Source: Isotricha intestinalis
Taxonomy: Eukaryota; Ciliophora; Litostomatea; Vestibuliferida; Isotrichidae
Direction of reading: 5' to 3'
Length of the DNA stretch: 24,761 nucleotides
NCBI GenBank assembly: GCA_023807065.1
Contig: JAJJLU010003912.1
Span: 1-24,761 of the forward strand
How positions within the stretch are numbered: position 1 is the first letter of the stretch; each line of letters starts with the position of its first letter. The translations under genes were made by a program, and so were the position numbers. This document shows positions 1 through 7,186 of this stretch, piece by piece. The notes under the pieces are model-generated. The model was not told the origin of the DNA. It made no database searches and saw only the letters and a list, made by a program, of their open reading frames with translations.

Positions 1-12
1 ATTGAAGGATCT

Positions 13-247
<235 letters not shown>

Positions 248-320
248 ATTTATAAAGACTAATTATGATTTTGATTCTACAAATAATTTTAATCGTATTC
301 CTTTCCAGGAAAACCATGAA

Positions 321-914
321 ATGAATTTTCAATTAATCAATGAAAATTCAGATAATAATAAGATTTCTGATAATAATTATAAAAATAATATCCCCAGAAA
401 TGATAATTTTGGAAATAACAATTTCAGAAATAATTATAATGAAAATAATAATTATTCAAATAACAACGGTGGTTATAATGTTCAAAATTTAAATAATAAT
501 TATAATAACAACAATTATAATAATAATATACCCAATTCTAATAATAATAATAATAATATATCCAATTATAATAATAATAATTATAATAACAACAATAATA
601 ATAATATGCCCAATTACATTAATAACAATAATTACAACAATAATAATAATATACCCAATTACAATAATAATAATTATAACAATAATAATAATAAACCCAA
701 TTATAATAATAATAATTATAATTACAACAATAATAATAATATACCCAATTACAATAATAATAATTATTACAATAATAATAATAATAATTATAATAACAAT
801 AATAATAATAATAATAATATACCTAATTTTAATAATAATCAAATACCTTATAACCAAAACCAAAATTATATAAAAGACAATGAGCAAAATAATATATACA
901 ATATTAATGGTTAA
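321..914 (+). CDS. Asn-rich low-complexity protein, probably 5'-incomplete
   Basis: Coordinates give the first in-frame ATG to the TAA stop (197 residues). The protein is mostly Asn with regularly spaced Tyr. It contains an imperfect module in which a short I/M/K-P-N-Y motif is followed by NNNNY and a run of Asn, repeated about seven times, and it ends with a less repetitive Gln/Asn tail. The frame stays open upstream of 321. Codons 243-320 encode a normal-looking mixed stretch (ending RIPFQENHE), and before that the (AAT)n repeat encodes Asn back to 117. The real start is therefore probably upstream, possibly outside the window, and the ATG at 321 may be internal. The base composition of the repeat makes homology assignment impossible. 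Such Asn-rich proteins are common in AT-rich protists. The function is unknown. Confidence 0.5.
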   Translation: MNFQLINENSDNNKISDNNYKNNIPRNDNFGNNNFRNNYNENNNYSNNNGGYNVQNLNNNYNNNNYNNNIPNSNNNNNNISNYNNNNYNNNNNNNMPNYINNNNYNNNNNIPNYNNNNYNNNNNKPNYNNNNYNYNNNNNIPNYNNNNYYNNNNNNYNNNNNNNNNIPNFNNNQIPYNQNQNYIKDNEQNNIYNING

Positions 915-1393
915 TAAATAATTTTAAAAATAGGAATTTTATTTTAAATTTGAATTTATTTTTTAAATGAATATTTTAAAAAAATTTAAATATAATTCAA
1001 AAAATATAAATTTCATTAATAGTAAATTCACCCAAAATCCAAGAATAAATCAATAATATGGAACAATGAAAATAGAGCCTTAAAACAATAGAAAACAAAA
1101 AATAAAAAGAACAATTGTAGAAACAAATGATAATAAACCTTATCTTTTAATTGATTTAATATCAATATATTCAAAAAATTAATATTATTTGGAGGAACAG
1201 TGGGAGATGTAAGAAATTTAAAATATTTTTATGAAATATATTGACGACATATATTTGAAGAAAGATAATATACTCATAAAATATAATTATAAAAAATAGA
1301 AGTCCTTTCCTATTTTTATTTTTTTAATTTTTATTAATTTTAAATTTACAAAAAAATGATTTTTATATATTTTTAACAAATTATCAAATTTTT
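915..1393 (+). pseudogene. Gene-poor stretch with possible decayed coding sequence
   Basis: This stretch holds no intact gene. In the frame of an ATG at 967, readable segments are separated by about six TAA/TAG codons up to about 1300. Segments include QNPRI near the start, PYLLIDL in the middle and YYLEEQ further on. The order loosely recalls CEP41-type centrosomal rhodanese proteins (N-terminal QNPR, a rhodanese strand ending in LLLDVR, and a C-terminal YYLEE). This is from memory and weak: the number of stops is only modestly below random expectation at this base composition. It may simply be noncoding DNA holding the 5' region of the gene at 1394. Confidence 0.2.
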
Positions 1394-1903
1394 ATGAAAA
1401 ATGTAAATGTTAAAGGAATAGAAACTGCTGATTTAATTGATAAAATCAATTCTGGAAACAATAAAATTTTAATTCCAATATGTGATGATTTGGCTTTTAT
1501 TGATTGTGATGTTATAGATAATAAAAGATGTAAAGTTCATTTAGGAGGTGATTTTTATGTTGAAACTTCTTTTAAAAAAGCTAAGGAGATATTAAAGAGA
1601 AAAATAAAAGAAGAAATAAAAAATAATTCTAAAATTAATGATTTAGATGGAAAAACTTTTGAAATTTTAGAACAATATGATGAGGAAGAAGAAAAGAAAA
1701 AAAAGAAAGAAAATGAAAAAAAAGAAAAAGAAAAGGAAATTAATAAAAGTGATAAAGAAAAAGAAATTGAAGAAAGAAGTAGGAAAATGTTAGAGAAGTT
1801 AACAAATTATGAACCTCCAAATGAAAATATAATATATAAAGAATTGAAATTATTACCAGGAAAAGAGATAATCAAAAAATTATTTAAACAATTAAAAATA
1901 TAA
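1394..1903 (+). CDS. Prefoldin alpha-like protein (URI/UXT type)
   Basis: A 169-residue protein. Residues 22-58 match the beta-hairpin region of prefoldin alpha-type subunits: an ILIP strand, a second strand, a VHLGGDFYVE strand, then the start of the second helix (SFKKAKEILKRKI). Prefoldin alpha proteins form hexameric co-chaperones that hold actin and tubulin for folding; URI-type members sit in the R2TP/prefoldin-like complex. After the helix come an acidic stretch (YDEEEE, about residue 95) and a Lys/Glu-rich charged coil, which resembles URI more than canonical PFD5. The first prefoldin helix is almost absent: only about 20 residues precede the hairpin, and I found no upstream GT-AG exon that would supply it. 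The start is preceded by an A/T-rich leader. The family call is moderately sure; the subtype is a guess. Confidence 0.55.
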   Translation: MKNVNVKGIETADLIDKINSGNNKILIPICDDLAFIDCDVIDNKRCKVHLGGDFYVETSFKKAKEILKRKIKEEIKNNSKINDLDGKTFEILEQYDEEEEKKKKKENEKKEKEKEINKSDKEKEIEERSRKMLEKLTNYEPPNENIIYKELKLLPGKEIIKKLFKQLKI

Positions 1904-1978
1904 ATATAAATATAAATTAAAAAAAATTTAACTAGTTAATTTTAAATTATTTTCTTTCATTCTTCAAATTATTTAAAT

Positions 1979-3820
1979 ATGTTAACAAAAAGTTCTTTAG
2001 ATTTAAATGAAAACAAAGTAAATATATTTGATAAATATTATTTATCAATTTTTAATAATGAAATTAATCCAATTCAAAGTTCTTCATCACTCTCTTCTTA
2101 TATTACAACACAGCATTCAGAAAATATTGATATAAAACAATCAAATAATTTTCATTCAATTTTAATATATTATATAATACCATATTTATCTCCAAATGAT
2201 TTGTTGAATTTTAAATTATGTAATAAATTAGTATGTTCATTAATTAATCAAAAAGCAATAAATCAAAACATAATTTCAAATTCAACTAAAGGTTTTCCTT
2301 CAAATAATATTAGATATAAAATTTGGTCTTTTTATTTAGGAATAGAAAATTATAAAAAAGAAATATTCAAAGATAAACAATTTATAAATGAAGATAAAAA
2401 AGATGAAGAATATTATAATGAAACATTAAAAATAGTAGAATTAATAAAAAAAAATGATGAATCAATAAAAAAAGAATATAAAGAAGATAAATTAAAACAG
2501 ATATATAAATCATTTGAAATAATAGAAAAAGATGTAGGACGAACATTTAATTTTGAATATTTTAAAACTGGAAATGGGAAAAAAGAATTAAAAAATGTTT
2601 TAGAAGGAATAAGTGTAATAAAAGAAAATGTAGGATATTGTCAAGGAATGAATTTTATAGTTGGAGCATTAATTTTTCTTTTTAAAAGTGAAATCAAAGC
2701 TTTTTATGCTTTTAATTGTTTATTAAATTCATATGATTTAAAAAGTCTTTTTTGTTATAATACTCCTGATTATAATGTAAGAGTTTATCAATTAAATTAT
2801 TATGTTAAAAAATATATTCCTAGTGTTTATTATCATTTTAAAAATAATGATTTATCTTTTGATTTATTATATTCAAATTGGATTTTAACTTTTTTTGCTA
2901 ATTATTTTAGTGTGGATACTTTAGATTTCCCTTGGACTTGTTTTTTTATTGATCAATGGAAAGGACTTTTAAAAGTTTGTTTAATTATTATTTATGATTT
3001 ATCTCATGAATTGATTAAATGTGATTTACTTGGTATAAGTGAATTAATTAAAGAAAAAAAATATATAGATTTTCATAAAAATTTAAAAAGAAGTTATGAA
3101 TTATATTCTAGAAAATTTAAAATTAAAAATTCTGAATTAAAATATTTAAGAGATGAATATTATATAAATTTAGTAAAAGAAAAATTAGAAAAAACAAAAA
3201 AAGAAATTAATAAATGGGATAATGATCAAATTGAAAGTTTAAATAATTATTTACAAGAAAAAGATAAAAATAGTATAAATTCAAAAAGAAATATTGAAAA
3301 TTATAAATTAATGATGGAAAAAATAAATAAAAAATATTTATCTTCTTTTAAAAAATATACAAATCAAATTACTGTGATTAATAAAATAAAAAGAAAAATA
3401 GATGATTTAGCAACAGAAAAATTATCTTATGAAAAAATATTTTCTATTTATAAAAAAGAAGAAAATAATCTTTTAAATAAAAGTTTAGATAATAACTTAA
3501 ACCCAGAAACACGAATACAAAATTTGAAAGAAAAAAGAAATAAAAAAGAAATAATAGAAAAAGAAATGAATAAAATTGTTGTAAAATATCTTCCTGTGAT
3601 TAAAGAATATGATAAATTTTGTGATTTATTATATAAAAAAATAAATAGTCTTGATAAATATAAAATTCAAATAGAAAATTGTAAAAACGAAAAAGACAAA
3701 AATAAAGAAATAATGAATAATTATTTCTTTCTTTGTGAACAAAAAGAAAATGAATTATTAAAAGTTTTAGTTGAAAAATTAAAATCTAGTAATAATTTTA
3801 TTAAAAACAATAATTTTTAA
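1979..3820 (+). CDS. F-box-like/TBC-domain Rab GTPase-activating protein
   Basis: A 613-residue protein. Residues about 58-92 look like an F-box (hydrophobic helix ending IPYLSPNDLL, then a cysteine helix CNKLVCSLI). The TBC domain runs from about 103 to 345. It begins with the typical G-F/I-P...R..IW signature and carries both catalytic fingers of TBC GAPs: Arg188 in IEKDVGRTF and Gln222 in GYCQGMN. TBC proteins stimulate GTP hydrolysis on Rab proteins in vesicle traffic, and with both fingers present this one is predicted to be active. Residues about 370-600 are a long charged coiled coil. The gene has a single exon, ends in TAA and lies 75 bases after the prefoldin-like gene on the same strand. 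The TBC call is firm; the F-box is by pattern only. Confidence 0.85.
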   Translation: MLTKSSLDLNENKVNIFDKYYLSIFNNEINPIQSSSSLSSYITTQHSENIDIKQSNNFHSILIYYIIPYLSPNDLLNFKLCNKLVCSLINQKAINQNIISNSTKGFPSNNIRYKIWSFYLGIENYKKEIFKDKQFINEDKKDEEYYNETLKIVELIKKNDESIKKEYKEDKLKQIYKSFEIIEKDVGRTFNFEYFKTGNGKKELKNVLEGISVIKENVGYCQGMNFIVGALIFLFKSEIKAFYAFNCLLNSYDLKSLFCYNTPDYNVRVYQLNYYVKKYIPSVYYHFKNNDLSFDLLYSNWILTFFANYFSVDTLDFPWTCFFIDQWKGLLKVCLIIIYDLSHELIKCDLLGISELIKEKKYIDFHKNLKRSYELYSRKFKIKNSELKYLRDEYYINLVKEKLEKTKKEINKWDNDQIESLNNYLQEKDKNSINSKRNIENYKLMMEKINKKYLSSFKKYTNQITVINKIKRKIDDLATEKLSYEKIFSIYKKEENNLLNKSLDNNLNPETRIQNLKEKRNKKEIIEKEMNKIVVKYLPVIKEYDKFCDLLYKKINSLDKYKIQIENCKNEKDKNKEIMNNYFFLCEQKENELLKVLVEKLKSSNNFIKNNNF

Positions 3821-4412
3821 TTAATTTATAAATGAAGTAAGACTAGTTTATATATTTAACCATTTTTTAACTAATTAGAAATTTTATAATTTATTTTAAT
3901 TATACTTTTTATAATTTTTTAAATATATTCATTATATAATTTTTATTTAATTTTATAATAAATAATTGGATTTTATTTTTTATAATAAAAAAATAGAGCG
4001 TAAATTTAAATTGATATATATATATATAAATTACAAATAAAAAAATATAAAAACTCTGTATTTATTTATAAACAAAACTAATAGTATTAATATGCGGTTT
4101 ATTTACAAACAAAATTGAATTTACACAATTTTTAAAATTAATTAAACTTTTCTTTCCCTTTTATGATGTCCACAAAAACATATATTCAATAATTTTATTA
4201 AACAAATTGTTAGTTAATTGTTTCATACTATATTTATATATTATGTATAAACTAACTTATAACAAAAAACAAAACACAATGTTTAATACAAAATCAAAAT
4301 TAAAAAAAACTCTTTTTACAAAATGTTCGTAAATTCCTCAATTTAAAATATATAAAAATTAAATATAAAGTTTTTTTTCACTTTAATGGAACTATTATTT
4401 ATAATTGAGAAA
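3821..4412. other. Convergent intergenic region, no gene seen
   Basis: About 590 bases between the 3' ends of the TBC gene and the minus-strand unknown. All six frames are full of stops. It contains a TA dinucleotide run near 4014-4028 and a weak direct repeat (TTTATTTAYAAACAAAA) at 4061 and 4098, 37 bases apart. Poly-A and poly-T tracts are consistent with 3' untranslated regions. No tRNA or snRNA cloverleaf or box was recognised. Confidence 0.6.
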
Positions 4413-5018
4413 TTAAACAAATTGTTCAAAAATTTTTTGATGAATTATTAATTGACTTTCGAATAATTTTCTATATTCTTTATCATTTTTCTCATCAATT
4501 ATTTTCATTAATTGTTTAAATTTATCGGAATTAATAAATGAATTAAAGTATTGATTAATTTTAGGATATTTCTTTTTTAATTGTTTTAAAAAAGACTTTG
4601 AAGTTACTTTAATATTCCTTTTCAAATAAACTAAAATATTTCTTTCAATTCCTAATTCTTTTTTATTTTCTTTCATATAATTAAAAAAATTAATATTAAT
4701 CTTTTTAGTTAAACAATCAACTTGATACATCCTTTTTCTAATTCTTAAAAGTTAAAAAATAATTTACTTAGTTTGAGAAACTGTAAAATAAGTTTTTTTT
4801 TCACCTTCATTTTTAAAATTATTTTCAATTTCATTTAAATTTGACAAATTTTCTGTTTTGTTATTACAGCATAATATAACAGTGCTAAGCCTTTCTAAAT
4901 TTGATAAAATGTTTTTTGTTTCATTTGAAATTATTTCATTGCTTCTGTTTAGAATTGCTATAATATTCATAATTTTAAAATTTAAAAAATGTAAGGGAAA
5001 AGTTATTTCCTCATTCAT
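4413..5018 (-). CDS. Two-exon protein of unknown function
   Basis: Exon 1 runs from the ATG at 5018 to 4768 and exon 2 from 4743 to the TAA at 4415-4413. They are joined across a 24-nt GT-AG intron (4767-4744) that contains an in-frame TAA, giving about 193 residues. Without splicing, the sequence reads as two separate short frames lying in the same phase. The N-terminal half is mixed helical with a short Cys pair (ILCCNN). The C-terminal half is Lys-rich with predicted helices (LKQLKKKYPKINQYF, then a segment rich in Lys, Asp and Glu). No signal peptide, membrane segment or known domain was recognised. A second acceptor 6 nt downstream (4738) would also keep the frame, losing two residues. 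The gene lies 3' of, and on the same strand as, the hydrolase gene. Confidence 0.55.
4744..4767 (-). other. 24-nt GT-AG intron
   Basis: On the minus strand the sequence begins GTAAAT at 4767, has a TTTTTTAAC stretch that could serve as a branch site, and ends TTTTAAG at 4744. The phase is preserved (24 is a multiple of 3), and the in-frame TAA starting one base into the intron is removed. An alternative acceptor, AATTAG, ends at 4738 and would make a 30-nt intron. Confidence 0.6.
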
Positions 5019-5531
5019 CTTTATAAGAAATAAATAAATAAATTATCCTTCTTTAAAATTTATTTTTTTTTTGTATTTTTAGTAAAAATTATTATTTATT
5101 CATTTTATTTATAGAATATTTTTATTCATTTATTAGATTTTGAAATGATTTTTTTCATATTAGTTTTTATTTATTTTCTTTACTTTCAAGTATTTTTATT
5201 TATTTTAAATAAATCTGTTTTTAAATATTGTATTTATTAATAAAAAATTAAATATAAATAATGAATAATTTAAATGGAATAAAAAAATAAAACAAAAGAA
5301 TAATATAAATAGATTTTTATTTATATTCTAACTTATTTTATTGTTTTACAATAGTAAAATATATATAAAAAAAATAAAATTTTTAATGCTACTTTTAGAT
5401 AATAAAAAATATTATAGTTAAGTGAGTAATAAAACCTTTATTTTTCTATTTTTCATTTCAAATAATTATAATGAATTCTTTATTTCATAAATAAAGAAAA
5501 AAGAATTTATTTGTTTTTATTTCTATAATTT
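5019..5531. other. Intergenic region with a perfect small hairpin
   Basis: About 510 bases between two minus-strand genes, so it should hold the 3' UTR of the hydrolase gene and the promoter of the unknown gene. No coding stretch was recognised; the sequence is almost entirely A/T homopolymer tracts. One perfect inverted repeat is described separately. Confidence 0.55.
5476..5498. terminator. Hairpin 3' of the hydrolase gene
   Basis: Arm TTCTTTATTT (5476-5485), loop CAT, arm AAATAAAGAA (5489-5498): a perfect 10-bp stem with a 3-base loop. It lies 34 bases past the hydrolase stop codon on the minus strand. It might mark transcript 3'-end processing, but A/T-rich palindromes also arise by chance in this composition. 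Confidence 0.25.
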
Positions 5532-6690
5532 TTAATAATTATAACTCATTTCACTGATATCATAATTAAATGTGTCATTATTTCTCATAATTGTATAATT
5601 AGAATAATCATTAATAGATTTATTGTTTATATTTTTATTTATATTTTGTTGTTCATCTTCAATATAATTTTCTTCTCTTTGATGATTATAATTATAATAA
5701 TTAATTATTTTTGAATTAATTTCACTGTTAGAAAAGCTAGTTTTAAAAGAATTCATTTGACTCATTGAGTCTTCATTATTTAAACAATTACATTTAATGT
5801 TTACAAAAAATTTTATTTTTTGATAAAATTTATATCTATATTCAGCAATAATATTATTATTAGTACCCTTTTTTGGAAACCATTTACATAAATTTCTTAT
5901 ATATTTTGATAATTCTATACTATGATTAATAGAAATAATATTGTCTTTCTTTCCATGAATAATAAAAATAGGACATAAAAGTTGACTAATATTATCTTTA
6001 TAAAAAGCATTTTTTTTCTTTTTAGAATTAACATTATATTCATAAAAAGAAATAGGTGAAATTAAAATTAAACCTTTAATTTTCTTAATATTAAAATTAG
6101 TACAAAAATATAATAAAGGAACATTACCAAGTGATTGACCCATTAAAATTAAATTATTCAAAGGAATATTTAAAAAATTATTACAGAAACCAATAATAGT
6201 TTCATAATCAGAAAAAATTTCATTTTGAATTGGTGAACCATTACTTAAACCATAACCTGAATAGTCAAAAGATATAATATTGCATTTTAACATTAATGAT
6301 AAATCTATTAAGAAAGGATATTCTTCTCCTAAAGTTGATAAATGTGAATGTGAAAATATTATTGTTGTGTTATTTGAATTATTTTTATTTTTTATATGTA
6401 AAGTTACTAAATAATTTTTTTTGTTCTTTTTATATAATAAATAAGAGCTTTCTAAAATGGAATTAAATACTTTTTTAGTTTGCTTTTCATGAATAAATTC
6501 TATTTCTGAATAATAACATTTGTTTTTCTCTTTTATTTCTGTTAATTTTTTGTAAATATAATTATCTAAAATATATTATAGTAATTTTACTTTGATTTAA
6601 ATGATTAAAATTTAATTCATTTAATTGGTCTTTAATTGGAGAATTTGTTCTTGTATCTATTATTTTTGAATTACAATAACAATTAAACAT
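5532..6690 (-). CDS. ABHD17-like alpha/beta hydrolase, two exons
   Basis: Exon 1 runs from the ATG at 6690 to 6591 and exon 2 from 6565 to the TAA at 5532, joined across a 25-nt intron, giving 377 residues. The protein starts MFNCYC; N-terminal cysteines are the palmitoylated feature of ABHD17-type depalmitoylases. A central stretch, IIFSHSHLSTLGEEYPFL then NIISFDYSGYGLSNG, aligns with the ABHD17 core (FSHGNA...LG, then YDYSGYG). The nucleophile motif GQSLG is present (Ser178), as is the acid in IIHGKKD (Asp241). The expected GAGHND histidine is not seen; the corresponding stretch reads KKGTNNN (about 267-271). The oxyanion-side HGN is HSH here. The C-terminal 100 residues are an Asn/Ser-rich tail. 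ABHD17 enzymes remove palmitate from membrane proteins such as Ras; whether this one is active is doubtful. Confidence 0.75.
6566..6590 (-). other. 25-nt GT-AG intron in the hydrolase gene
   Basis: The minus strand begins GTAAAATTAC at 6590 and ends ATATTTTAG at 6566. The length is 25, not a multiple of 3, and splicing joins two reading frames of different phase. The split codon becomes AAT: one base from exon 1 at 6591 and two from exon 2 at 6565-6564. Without splicing, exon 1 runs out of the hydrolase frame and the exon 2 frame meets TAA at 6578-6576. Frame repair over a conserved family makes this the best-supported intron in the window. Confidence 0.85.
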
Positions 6691-7186
6691 TTTTCAAATT
6701 ATTTTTTTTTATTAATTTACTTATAAAAATAATTAAAGATATTAATTATCGAATATTTTTAAATTAAAGAATAATATAATAAAATATTTAAGAAATGATG
6801 ATAGATTATATGAAGGAAGAGTACAAAATAAGATAATAAAAACAAATCTAATGTCAATAAAAAAAGAATCAATATATAGAGATAGTTTTAATAATAATAA
6901 TTTAAATGATGCTTTTCCGCACAAAATATTTAATAAATTTTGAAGGAGAATACGTGAAAAAAAAATGTTTCATTAAGAATCTTCTCATCCAAAATTAATT
7001 TCTAATTATATGTTTTATGATGATAAAAAAGAAATAAAATTAAATCTTATTTTTTATAATTAAATGTTTCTTTTATAATATTATTTTTTAATGATTTTAT
7101 AATGCTAATAAAAAACAACAAAAAACTTCAATTAAAAATAAGTCATTTTAAAATTTAACCATCCATTAAAAAGTACTAAAGAAAAT
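6691..7186 (+). pseudogene. Gene-poor stretch with a probable decayed coding remnant
   Basis: On the + strand one frame is open from 6746 to 6940 (65 codons) and reads like normal protein of this genome (for example YLRNDDRLYEGRVQNK and SIKKESIYRDSF). It is then broken by TGA at 6941 and TAA at 6974, after which the same frame is open again to TAA at 7061. There is no good ATG at the left edge. A GTG...TTAAG segment at 6954-6977 could be a 24-nt intron removing the TAA, but the TGA would remain. The product is not recognised. It may be a pseudogene or part of a gene with introns I did not resolve. The region also holds the hydrolase promoter (6691 onward) and the 3' side of the WH2 gene. Confidence 0.35.

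Noticed and set aside
967..1300. A working gene using TAA/TAG as Gln, as in Tetrahymena
   Set aside because: All intact genes here stop at TAA or TAG, so these codons are true stops in this genome; decay or noncoding DNA is simpler.
4014..4028. TA dinucleotide run as a regulatory element
   Set aside because: Short TA runs are expected at this base composition, and it has no consistent position relative to genes.
5850..5885. Possible extra intron (GTACTAAT...ATATAG) at the missing His of the hydrolase
   Set aside because: Removing it (31 nt) shifts the frame and meets TAA after a few codons, so the residues are taken as coding.
6742..6924. Minus-strand 60-residue hydrophobic frame
   Set aside because: It is antisense to the coding-like + strand remnant, and its hydrophobic make-up is what the complement of Lys/Asn codons gives.
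6941..6943. TGA read as a sense codon (Trp or Cys) genome-wide
   Set aside because: Trp is always TGG and Cys is read from TGT in the clear genes, including the 1302-residue ATPase. In-frame TGA is absent from them.
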